Positions 16,289 through 24,959 are shown, numbered from the stretch's first letter. The stretch: DNA of 64,000 bases from Prochlorococcus sp. AG-355-P16 (GCA_003278525.1 QCEQ01000001.1:33934-97933); one strand, 5' to 3'. A program made the numbers and translations. The notes: generated by a model not told the origin, from the sequence alone.

Positions 16289-16800
16289 TGAAACGCTTAG
16301 CTTTATTTATTGTTTTCCCACTTATATTTGGTTTCGGAAACGATAAAGCAAGATTATGCGAAGACCTTAAATTTGCAATAAATAAATCAAAAAATGATTA
16401 TCAGCAAAAAATATCATTTGCAAAACAAAGCAAAGAATTTGCTAATGATAAAGTTACCAAAATTTATGCAATAGAGACAAAATGGGAGGATCTTTTTGAT
16501 AGTCCTTATGAAATAGAAAGCTTATGTAATGAATATTTCTTAATAAAAGAATTTAATATTGATTTATCTAGTGAATGTTATTTGTTTGAAACTATCTTAA
16601 AAAGTGGAAATTATAGTGATGAAGATTTTGATTTTATGCCCAAAGAAAGAAGACAAAATGCTCAAGCTCTTATAGAAGAATTTAAAGCCAAATATGATCC
16701 AATTAATAAACAAGCAAAAGAAGATTATTTATCAGAACAAAAAGAAATGCAGAAAATATATCGAAAGAAAAAATGCGATAAAGTCACTTATGGTTTTTAA
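16288..16800 (+). CDS. secreted hypothetical protein, 170 aa
   Basis: ORF track; signal peptide. Confidence 0.65.
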   Translation: MKRLALFIVFPLIFGFGNDKARLCEDLKFAINKSKNDYQQKISFAKQSKEFANDKVTKIYAIETKWEDLFDSPYEIESLCNEYFLIKEFNIDLSSECYLFETILKSGNYSDEDFDFMPKERRQNAQALIEEFKAKYDPINKQAKEDYLSEQKEMQKIYRKKKCDKVTYGF

Positions 16801-16977
16801 ATGAAACGCTTGATATTACCTCGACCCAAAGACTAAATTAATGGAATTTTTAAATGAGCTTTAGCAAAATCATTATGACCCATACCATACAATTCTTGGT
16901 ATAGGTGGAATAATATTATTGTTGGTAATTTACAATAGATTACTCAATAAATATCATTAATCACAAACCATCGGAGA

Positions 16978-17130
16978 TTAAGCAGCATCAGATATATTGT
17001 TATTCGTATCTTCAATCTTTTCAATTTCTTTAATCATTTCCTCTAGCCATAAAGTATTATCTTCTGATCTCTTTTTAAAATAAGAAATCTTAGGTTGATT
17101 GATTTCTAATGTCTCATAATCTCCACTCAT
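16978..17130 (-). CDS. 50-aa NTxWL-family small protein MSGDYETLEINQPKISYFKKRSEDNTLWLEEMIKEIEKIEDTNNNISDAA
   Basis: hand translation; paralog of 5042..5179. Confidence 0.75.
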   Translation of the reverse strand: MSGDYETLEINQPKISYFKKRSEDNTLWLEEMIKEIEKIEDTNNNISDAA

Positions 17131-17287
17131 AAAATTTTCCTAAATTTATAACCACTTAAATTTTAGTTAGTTTATTTATTAGTTTTACTAAGGGGAAAAT
17201 AAGAAAAAATTAATTTATGGTTAATATGAACTAAGACAAATTAAATATTATTTATAAAAATATCGGAAACACTTAATTTACCTAATG

Positions 17288-17521
17288 CTAACCACCAGTA
17301 CAGAAACGAACCGCATCAGCTGTTGGCGAACCAGTCGCTTTCATTTCTTCAACACATTCATTAAAGAACTTTGATTCTTTTTTTAATGAGCAAAAGCTTA
17401 GTGCAATAGCTACTAAGGCAACAGCTGATACAACTGCTGATCCTAGTTGTATCACTCCGTAAGCAAGCATAGCTTTATTCTTTTTTAAATCTTTTTTTGT
17501 ATCTTTTTTTTTATCAGACAT
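17288..17521 (-). CDS. small membrane protein (start MSDKKKDTKK preferred over ORF track start 17572)
   Basis: Lys-rich N-terminus then TM helix LAYGVIQLGSAVVSAVALVAIALSF. Confidence 0.55.
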   Translation of the reverse strand: MSDKKKDTKKDLKKNKAMLAYGVIQLGSAVVSAVALVAIALSFCSLKKESKFFNECVEEMKATGSPTADAVRFCTGG

Positions 17522-17818
17522 TTTTTTTAAAATTCTTAGCTTATTATATTCAACTAAATAACTAGACTCCACATAAAGAAAAGGTAAGTTATAAAGTTAA
17601 ATGTTAAATGTATATTGTTATTCCCATAACCAAATTCTGAAGAGGAAAAGCTCAAACTAAAAAGTAGAAAAAGTGATGAGAAAATTAATTAAAAATTTAT
17701 TTGAAATTAATTATTTTGTAATTGTTTTCTGAAAATAATTTTATTTCTTAAAGATAACTTTTTCTTAAATTATTTTTAAATTTCATATGAGATTAATATA
17801 GGTAATTGAATAATCTTA

Positions 17819-18220
17819 ATGCATATAGATGATGCAGTGTTTTTAGAGGATTTATGCCCTAAGCTCAAATTAAGATTTTGGCGAAAGTCCATTCATACAT
17901 TTACGGGCAAAAGATGTATATATTGCGGAAAACCTTCAGAATCTATTGATCATATATTGCCAAGAAGTCAAGGAGGATTAAACATAACAGAAAATTGTGT
18001 TCCAGCTTGTCTTTCATGCAATGGAGACAAATCAGATGAGAATGTTTTTGATTGGTATAGAAAGAAAAAATTTTATGATCCTAGAAGAGCTATGGCTATT
18101 AGAGCATGGTTAGATGGAGACTTAATATTATCTATAAGATTATTACAATGGGCTAATCAAGAAATTAAGGAAAATAAAGCAAATTTTGAACAAAAAGAAT
18201 CTAATCTAGAAGCTGCTTAA
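17819..18220 (+). CDS. HNH endonuclease family protein
   Basis: RCIYCGKP...SIDHILPRSQGG...ENCVPACLSCNGDKSD HNH pattern with paired Cys. Confidence 0.85.
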   Translation: MHIDDAVFLEDLCPKLKLRFWRKSIHTFTGKRCIYCGKPSESIDHILPRSQGGLNITENCVPACLSCNGDKSDENVFDWYRKKKFYDPRRAMAIRAWLDGDLILSIRLLQWANQEIKENKANFEQKESNLEAA

Positions 18221-18941
18221 ATATCAAAGATAATTAAGTTAATTAAGTTAATGGAATTTATTAAATATAAATAAGAGATAAACATAAAAAACTTTTACAG
18301 GAAAGCTTTGTAAATTTTGACTAGAATAATCAATTACAACTGCTATTCCAAAATCAGAGAAATAAAAAAATAAAGGAATGCATTAACTCTGCAAGGAAAT
18401 TAGAAAAAAGAAAAAATCGTCATTTGTTTATATTTTGAGGAACCAATAACTAAATTTAAACTTGACATCTTATGGAATTTTTTATGCGTAAAATTACAAA
18501 ATTCATTTTCATCTGAAAAGTTAATTAAATCAACTGCATTAATATTTGAATCAAACCACTGGTCATATTCAATGTAATTTGGCTCTGCAAAATAAGTCAT
18601 ACCAAATTAATTTCAAAAAGAAAATGCTTCTATTTTTCGTGTGAGGAGAATATAAAGCTATCTCCAGCTTAAAATATTTAATGAACTCTTCTTTAAGAAT
18701 TAAATAAGATACAAATAAGAAAAAATAAAATATTATTTTAAAATCAAAAAATGATTAGTTGTAGACTATATAAATTTGCATCCAAGACCACTGCTTTGCT
18801 TTAGGAGAATTGAATGCATTACTAAGAGTCACATTTTAGGGTTATAAGCAGGTTATGAATTGTTTAAAAAAAAAAAGAAAAAAATTGATTGAAACTTTTG
18901 ATGAGGATTATTAATAATCAAGTAGTTTTTTAAGATCTAGT

Positions 18942-19131
18942 CCCCCCATGCCACCCATCACTTTCCTTTATGGGAACTTTCTTCGACTAATATTGTTCGA
19001 TAAACTAAATAAAATGCTTTTAATTTGGCTGATTTACAAAAAAGTTAACAGCATGCCATACCAGCAGCCCTATTTCCCGCAAATTATAGACTATGACTGA
19101 ATCTAACTACTGGCTAATGAAAAGTGAGCCA
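18942..19131 (+). repeat. copy B of duplicated EVE-gene upstream/5' region, interrupted
   Basis: CCCCCCATGCCACCCATCACTTTCC...GGAACTTTC then, after ~110 bp of unrelated sequence, ATGACTGAATCTAACTACTGGCTAATGAAAAGTGAGCC. Confidence 0.8.
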
Positions 19132-19164
19132 GTAGTCATATCAATGGATTTCAAAAACCGTTAA
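19093..19164 (+). pseudogene. truncated 5' remnant of EVE-domain gene (MTESNYWLMKSEPVVISMDFKNR*)
   Basis: matches MTKENYWLMKSEP of the intact gene at 24495. Confidence 0.8.
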
Positions 19165-19227
19165 AAAAATGTTCACGATATGTTCACGATTTTTACAGCT
19201 AAAATTTATTGAAAAAATTTGTTACTA

Positions 19228-19374
19228 ATGGCAATTTCACACTACAGAAAACAAAGGATAATGCTTTTAGCAAGACTCAATCTTGGTTTAGCTAGTGAAG
19301 ATAAAGAAGAAATTGATCTTTATAATCACTACCAAAAAAATATTTATTCAAAACAAAATCAACAACAGCAATAA
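19228..19374 (+). CDS. 48-aa hypothetical protein
   Basis: MAISHYRKQRIMLLARLNLGLASEDKEEIDLYNHYQKNIYSKQNQQQQ. Confidence 0.5.
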   Translation: MAISHYRKQRIMLLARLNLGLASEDKEEIDLYNHYQKNIYSKQNQQQQ

Positions 19375-19568
19375 TTAAACTAGGAAACCATCCTCGAAAA
19401 GATAGACAAAAAAAAATAAATAGTATATTTTATTAGTAGGTAAACCATCAAATTGGGAAATTAAACCCTCACTATTCTTTCGTTGTCTGTCTTACGATTA
19501 AAACAGTCCTAGAAAAAGAAAGTTAATAAATCATACCTATAACTAATCCACCTATTAAGGGCACAATT

Positions 19569-19856
19569 ATGGCTATTAATGCTTTAAAAAAAGATGAAAT
19601 GTTGGCATCTATAAAATCAACATTTACCGTCGAAGGTAAAACTTTTGACTCCAAAGAAGAAGCTGAAAAGTATTTTCAAAACCAACAGAAAATTAAGGAA
19701 GCTTCAAAAAAACTAGTATGTTTTTTCAAAAAAACTTCAATTCATGATCGTTTTTCTTTTTTTGATTCAAAAGATTTTGCCAAATGGCTTTTTGAGAATC
19801 GCCATCAAATTGGAGAAGTTCTTGTTGATTTTGGTGCTGAAGAGCATCTCTTTTGA
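19569..19856 (+). CDS. hypothetical protein, 95 aa
   Basis: ORF track. Confidence 0.65.
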   Translation: MAINALKKDEMLASIKSTFTVEGKTFDSKEEAEKYFQNQQKIKEASKKLVCFFKKTSIHDRFSFFDSKDFAKWLFENRHQIGEVLVDFGAEEHLF

Positions 19857-19882
19857 TAATTTTTTTTTGATTGAATGTAAAT

Positions 19883-19908
19883 AAAGGGGCTAATTAAGTC
19901 CCTTTTTT
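19883..19908. terminator. bidirectional terminator between convergent genes
   Basis: AAAGGGGCTAATTAAGTCCCTTTTTT. Confidence 0.75.
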
Positions 19909-20407
19909 ATTTTCCTTTTCGCATTACTTCAAACATACTTAAATATTGAAGTGGAAATACAGTAGCGAGATTCTCTATTCGTTCTTCATCAAGTTCTATT
20001 CCTTCTGGTAATTTTTTAATCAATTTTGGGATTGCTAATTTTGTTTCTGCTTTGCAGAAATTTATCCGGTAAGTTGCTTCTCTTCTAATGTTGGCTTTTA
20101 TTAATCCATCTTCAGTGAAAGCAGAATTTATATCTAACTTGTTGCCCTTAAGGAGTGCAATTAAAACTTGATCCGCAATTCTCAAAGCTTTATTTGGTTC
20201 CGTGCCCTTTGTTATTCCAAATATCCAAGTACAGGCTCCTACACCAAATGAACGTGCAATACATTCATCATTACCGATTTCATCACAGGGTAACCTAAAA
20301 GACTTTTCAAGTTTCTCTAGATCATAACCACTTTCACCTTCCGGGAATCCCGCAAAAGTAGTCACTGGAAATATCAAAAAGAAGGTTAAAGCTATTAATT
20401 TTTTCAT
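19907..20407 (-). CDS. secreted hypothetical protein
   Basis: signal peptide MKKLIALTFFLIFPVTTFAG; last gene of minus-strand operon. Confidence 0.7.
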   Translation of the reverse strand: MKKLIALTFFLIFPVTTFAGFPEGESGYDLEKLEKSFRLPCDEIGNDECIARSFGVGACTWIFGITKGTEPNKALRIADQVLIALLKGNKLDINSAFTEDGLIKANIRREATYRINFCKAETKLAIPKLIKKLPEGIELDEERIENLATVFPLQYLSMFEVMRKGK

Positions 20408-20577
20408 TGCACTACCTCATCAATCAAAAGATGAAAAAGACTGCATGTGAATAATCTGTCTAGTATCTCTAATCTTTGCCTTTCTTCGTATGAAATTGTC
20501 TCTCCATTTGAAATTTCATCCAAGGTATTTCTTATAGTCACAATCATTCGTAAAAGGCAGGTTGATGGTTTATTCAA
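20404..20577 (-). CDS. 57-aa small protein, TTG start (tandem paralog 3)
   Basis: MNKPSTCLLRMIVTIRNTLDEISNGETISYEERQRLEILDRLFTCSLFHLLIDEVVQ; overlaps both neighbours by about 4 nt. Confidence 0.55.
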   Translation of the reverse strand: MNKPSTCLLRMIVTIRNTLDEISNGETISYEERQRLEILDRLFTCSLFHLLIDEVVQ

Positions 20578-20804
20578 AATACTTCCTCCTCCTCTTCTTC
20601 CAACTTTAGATTAATTTCAATATTCATCTCGTAGCAAAGGTATCGAACCAAAGCATCTGATAAAAAATAATCTTTTTTCATTAATGGATCAATTTTTGAG
20701 ACAAATGGCTGATTATAATTTTCAACTTTAATAAGTTCTTTTCTTACTTTAAGAAGGTCTTTTAAAATTCTTGTACTTGGTCTTGCATTTGTTGGGATGT
20801 TCAT
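20574..20804 (-). CDS. 76-aa small protein (tandem paralog 2)
   Basis: NARPSTRILKDLLKVRKELIKVEN... aligns with 20807 and 20404 ORFs. Confidence 0.65.
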   Translation of the reverse strand: MNIPTNARPSTRILKDLLKVRKELIKVENYNQPFVSKIDPLMKKDYFLSDALVRYLCYEMNIEINLKLEEEEEEVF

Positions 20805-20806
20805 AA

Positions 20807-20980
20807 TTAAAGTTCCTCTCGTAAATAATTAAATAAAAGTTCTGACATCATTTCATCTAGCGTCTCAAGTCGAGTAATTTCATGAAAAGAAGCGGGCTTT
20901 CCATGTTCAATCCTGTCTAAAGATTCACGAACACTTGCCAATATTCGCAGAATCCTAGTTGATCTTTTTTCTTCATACAT
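20807..20980 (-). CDS. 57-aa small protein (tandem paralog 1)
   Basis: MYEEKRSTRILRILASVRESLDRIEHGKPASFHEITRLETLDEMMSELLFNYLREEL; start overlaps previous stop. Confidence 0.6.
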   Translation of the reverse strand: MYEEKRSTRILRILASVRESLDRIEHGKPASFHEITRLETLDEMMSELLFNYLREEL

Positions 20981-21225
20981 TAGAAATTATCCGTATCAGG
21001 TAAATGTCCTTCTTCATCTTTTGGCATCTTTTCGAGCCATTTATCAATTAGATCCTTATGCTCTTTAGATACGTAATCATCTAATTGATGTTGAAGGGTT
21101 GCAACTTCACATTGGAGTGCATTTATTTGTTCTTTTAAAAGGAAGTTCAGTTCCTTTTGTTTAGCAATTTCAACAAAAAAAATTTCTCTAAATTGAAGGA
21201 ACTCTTGTGCTATTGATAAGTCCAT
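20980..21225 (-). CDS. 81-aa coiled-coil-like protein
   Basis: ORF track; heptad-like KQKELNFLLKEQINALQCEVATLQHQLDDY. Confidence 0.65.
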   Translation of the reverse strand: MDLSIAQEFLQFREIFFVEIAKQKELNFLLKEQINALQCEVATLQHQLDDYVSKEHKDLIDKWLEKMPKDEEGHLPDTDNF

Positions 21226-21233
21226 CTCCTTGT

Positions 21234-21953
21234 TTAAAGAAAATGACTAGCATCTGCAGTTACTTCATGAGAAGTTTCAATAGCTTTAGGACAACCTAAT
21301 TTCCACTCGCAATATCTGCAATTATTTGCCGATGGCTTTGCCTCAGGCATATCAGTAGCACTTGAAACTCTTAAGATATTTCTGATTCTCTTTTTAGTAG
21401 ACTCCGGCAAAACTTCATCTGTTGCATTATCGCCTGTAATTGTAAGAAACTGTTTATTTTCTTTATCCGACTTACTAGAGTTTTCCTCACCATAACAAAG
21501 TGCAAAACCAATAATCTTAGGAATTGGTTTTTTCTTAGACCAAGCAGCAGCCTGGAGCATCACTCCATAAATTCCACATTGAATCCAATGACTTTGACTT
21601 TTTTTACCACTTTTGGCATCGGCAATAAGAAGATCTCCATTAGAAAATTCAACAACTGCATCAGGTGTGCCGTATAAAACATTTCCATAAAGAGGAATCT
21701 TCTGAGTTGGACACTCCATGTGAATTTTTTCATTTGGGTATTCAGTCTGTAAATGTAAATTCAATTTGTTTAAAACTGAAGTATGTTCTAGTTGCCATTT
21801 AGAAAATGAATCATCCGTTTTATTAGCCTTATAACGAGTTGCCATCCACATACTCAAGTCACAAGAATTTTCAAAAGTTGCTGCCTTAGCTAGAACGCTT
21901 GGTCCCAAGCACTCCCAACCTCTGGCTTTGGGTTTAAAAAGATTAAAGTCCAT
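21234..21953 (-). CDS. PD-(D/E)XK nuclease, Cas4/RecB-like with Cys cluster
   Basis: GTPDAVVEF, LLIADAKSGK, QCGIYGVML and C-terminal CRYCEWKLGC. Confidence 0.75.
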   Translation of the reverse strand: MDFNLFKPKARGWECLGPSVLAKAATFENSCDLSMWMATRYKANKTDDSFSKWQLEHTSVLNKLNLHLQTEYPNEKIHMECPTQKIPLYGNVLYGTPDAVVEFSNGDLLIADAKSGKKSQSHWIQCGIYGVMLQAAAWSKKKPIPKIIGFALCYGEENSSKSDKENKQFLTITGDNATDEVLPESTKKRIRNILRVSSATDMPEAKPSANNCRYCEWKLGCPKAIETSHEVTADASHFL

Positions 21954-21980
21954 AATAAAAATTAGTTAAGTTTGATAAAT

Positions 21981-22814
21981 TTATTTTTTATATTTTTTTG
22001 GAGGCAAACATATGCCTATAAACATAGGAAGTCCAAAATCATGACATTTTTGAGTTGCTGTTGCCATAAGATTCTCAAGAATATTTAAAGTTTCTTCCTG
22101 ATCACTATCTTCAAGATCTAGTACTTCGTTCTGAGCTACAGTTTCTGCTCTAGTTGCTGATACTGGCGGAGTTGCTGTTGTTGATGGTGGAGTTGCTGTT
22201 GTTGATGGTGGAGTTGCTGTTGTTGATGATGGAGTTCCTGTTGTTATTGATGGTGGAGTTCCTGTTGTTGGTGGTGGAGTTGCTGCAACTTCATCAATTA
22301 GGTCTGCTCTACTATCTGCACCAGTTGTAGTTAACACTTCATCAACTAGTTCTTTTTCATTGCTAGGTATCAATGAAGGTGTTGTATCAACAGAGCCTGC
22401 CGCAATACCTTCTAAACGTTTCTTTGCATCTACTTCAACAAGGTCATCAAAACTTTTAGTGAAAAGTTTACCAGTTCCAGGTTTTTTACAAGGCTTAATA
22501 TATTCGCCTTTAAGTGCAAGTCCAGTGGAATAGTTATAGTCAGAGCCTTGCTCCAAGCAAATAAGAAAAACTCTTTCTTCTCCATTATTGGCAATTACTC
22601 CATTAAGGTATGGTCCATAAAAACTATTATTCAAACCAGGCATAACTCTCACACACATACCTTCATCAATAGTTGTTTCATCATTTTTTTTGCTGCCATC
22701 TAATATTTCTGAAAATGGCGTGGTCCAGGCATTGAACCATCTACTATTTTTAGTCTTCATGGCAGTAGTACTCGCTATCGGGAACATGAGGATTATTTCT
22801 CCAATAATCTTCAA
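21981..22814 (-). CDS. hypothetical protein with Thr/Pro-rich repeat linker
   Basis: TGTPPSITTGTPSSTTATPPSTTATPPSTTATPPVSAT; start probably an internal Met. Confidence 0.65.
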   Translation of the reverse strand: MKIIGEIILMFPIASTTAMKTKNSRWFNAWTTPFSEILDGSKKNDETTIDEGMCVRVMPGLNNSFYGPYLNGVIANNGEERVFLICLEQGSDYNYSTGLALKGEYIKPCKKPGTGKLFTKSFDDLVEVDAKKRLEGIAAGSVDTTPSLIPSNEKELVDEVLTTTGADSRADLIDEVAATPPPTTGTPPSITTGTPSSTTATPPSTTATPPSTTATPPVSATRAETVAQNEVLDLEDSDQEETLNILENLMATATQKCHDFGLPMFIGICLPPKKYKK

Positions 22815-22947
22815 AGAGAGTTTTTTTCTTAATCTGCACCAAATTATTTTTTGGTAATTGCTTCTTACTTTTCTCCTGAGAAGACAGTTTAGAGCTGGAG
22901 ATTACTTTAGTTTCCTGCTGATACATAAAAAATGTTATATAGTATTA

Positions 22948-22970
22948 CTAATTTTAGTATCTAATTTTAG
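22948..22970. promoter_or_regulatory. tandem operator-like repeat CTAATTTTAG-TAT-CTAATTTTAG
   Basis: two identical 10-mers, 13-bp period, each with CTAA..TTAG dyad, in the divergent region upstream of the nuclease operon. Confidence 0.45.
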
Positions 22971-23169
22971 TAATGTCAAGCAACTAATCCATCAAACACA
23001 AGTAAATTTTCCCCATTTAATTTAAAATTCCAAAATAATTAAAAAAATATTTAAAGTTTTGCAAAAGTGTTTAAAGATTAGACTACTAAATTTATCTATT
23101 TTAAATTACTATTGTTAAGTATATTTTTTATAATATAATTAAGTAAAACATTTTTTAATTATTTTAAGA

Positions 23170-24252
23170 ATGGCTGAGAATATTAAAGATCTCCCAATAG
23201 AAAAAATTGAATCGATAATTTCTTCTGCAAAAAGATGTTTAATTTTTATAGACCATTTTGGATATCTTTTAGGAAATTACTCATTAATGAGTAATGATCA
23301 AGAGAAAAAGAATCTAAATTTTGATGATACTATTGACCAGATAGAGAATGAAGAGGCATATCTTTGGTTTTTGAATTTAATTAATGCAAAATATACTCCA
23401 GGGAAAAATGAGGATTTATCTGATAAAAGAGACGGTTTTATTCCTTTTTTAAAGGTTTTTGATTATTTAAAAGACAACAATATTCCTCTCTTACCTTGGA
23501 GTTACATTTATCAAAATGCACATATTTATAATCAAAATGTTGAGGATAATTATCTCTCTTTGGAGGAAGAATTTACAAATGAAATTACAACTGAGAAAGA
23601 TTATTTAGGAAAATATTATTTTGATGACTTGTTTAAAATAGTAACCTCAAAAATGAGGCAATTTCCAAGATCAAATGAAATTTATCAACTTTTATCTGTA
23701 TGTCTAATATCAGAATTTATGGGAAAGGAGTATGAATTAAAAGAATTAACCAAAAGTAAAATTGATAAAAATGTAATTAAAGAACTATTTGTTAAATATT
23801 ATGAAAAGTTTGAATTAGATCTCAAATCAAAAATACCTACAGTTGTGAAAAGCCAGGAGAAAAGCTGGACAGATCTAAGCAACTATATGATTTCATTACA
23901 GAAAAAAATAATTGAAATTAGGACAAAATATTTAAAATCATATAAACAGTTAATTCATGATGAAAAAGTTAAATTAACAATTAAGAGAGAAAAATTAGAA
24001 AAGTTATTCTCTGAGATTAATCATTTTTTAGATATTAATAACATTGATCCAAGAAGTTGGGAATCAAGCTCAAATTTTCCATCTATTTCAGAAGTTAAAC
24101 AAATGAGTTTAGGTCCAACATTGCTTTCAAAAATTCAAATTGGAGATGGTGATCAAATTAAAGGATTTCCAAAAATAAGGGAGGCTTTTTTCGAAGACCT
24201 TAAAAATAATTCTCTTAATGAAAGTAATTTACCCCAACCAACAAATAGGTAA
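23170..24252 (+). CDS. hypothetical protein, 360 aa
   Basis: ORF track; no recognised family. Confidence 0.7.
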   Translation: MAENIKDLPIEKIESIISSAKRCLIFIDHFGYLLGNYSLMSNDQEKKNLNFDDTIDQIENEEAYLWFLNLINAKYTPGKNEDLSDKRDGFIPFLKVFDYLKDNNIPLLPWSYIYQNAHIYNQNVEDNYLSLEEEFTNEITTEKDYLGKYYFDDLFKIVTSKMRQFPRSNEIYQLLSVCLISEFMGKEYELKELTKSKIDKNVIKELFVKYYEKFELDLKSKIPTVVKSQEKSWTDLSNYMISLQKKIIEIRTKYLKSYKQLIHDEKVKLTIKREKLEKLFSEINHFLDINNIDPRSWESSSNFPSISEVKQMSLGPTLLSKIQIGDGDQIKGFPKIREAFFEDLKNNSLNESNLPQPTNR

Positions 24253-24369
24253 CAATCCCATAGTTATTCAAAACGATATTGTAAAACTGATAAAAATAAG
24301 CAATGTGGATGGAAAAAAAGTTTTATAAATTTTTTAGAACTCACAACGATATTTAAATAATTCTAATTA

Positions 24370-24540
24370 CCCCTATGCCACCCATCACTTTCCTAAATAG
24401 GAACTTTGATGGATAATAAATCTAATAAAGCAAATCACATAAAATTATGTTCACGATTTGTTCACAATTAATAATTTCCTCATAATCTATTGGTATGACT
24501 AAAGAAAACTACTGGCTAATGAAAAGTGAACCTGATGCTT
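24370..24540 (+). repeat. copy C (parental) of duplicated EVE-gene upstream/5' region
   Basis: aligned with 6705-6874 and parts of 18942-19131. Confidence 0.85.
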
Positions 24541-24953
24541 ACAGCATAGATACTTTAAAAAAAGACGGTGTAACTTTATGGGACGGAATAAGAAATTATC
24601 AGGCTCGAAATTTTATGAGAAAAATGAATAAAGGAGATAAAGTTTTTTTCTATCATTCGAACTGTAAACCTCCAGGAATTGTAGGACTTATGGAGGTAAT
24701 AGATCTAAATATTGTTGATCCTACTCAATTTGATAAAGATTCAAAATATTTTGATCCAAAATCAAAACCTGATAATCCGAGATGGGATTGTGCAAAAGTA
24801 AAATTTAAATCTAAATCAGTTAAGATTTTAAGTCTACCTGAATTAAAGATTTTATTTAATGAGGATGAGTTATTAGTAGTAAAAAAAGGAAATAGGTTAT
24901 CTATACTACCTGTCAGAAATGATATTGCAAAAATACTGCTAGAAAAAATATAA
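24495..24953 (+). CDS. EVE domain-containing protein
   Basis: NYWLMKSEPDAYSIDTLKKDGVTLWDGIRNYQARNFMRKMNKGDKVFFYHS. Confidence 0.92.
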   Translation: MTKENYWLMKSEPDAYSIDTLKKDGVTLWDGIRNYQARNFMRKMNKGDKVFFYHSNCKPPGIVGLMEVIDLNIVDPTQFDKDSKYFDPKSKPDNPRWDCAKVKFKSKSVKILSLPELKILFNEDELLVVKKGNRLSILPVRNDIAKILLEKI

Positions 24954-24959
24954 AAAATC

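Noticed and set aside
19441-19495. Fifth copy of the promoter/hairpin element (AAATTGGGAAATTAAACCCTCACTATTCTTTCGTTG)
   Set aside because: Lacks the TTGACAGTCGATCTAAACT half and a clear T-run; similarity too weak.
1-24400. tRNA or tmRNA gene as island anchor
   Set aside because: By eye I found no complete tRNA/tmRNA. CCCCATGCCACCCA resembles an acceptor-stem end, but no T-arm precedes it in any of the three copies. A tRNAscan/ARAGORN run would settle this.
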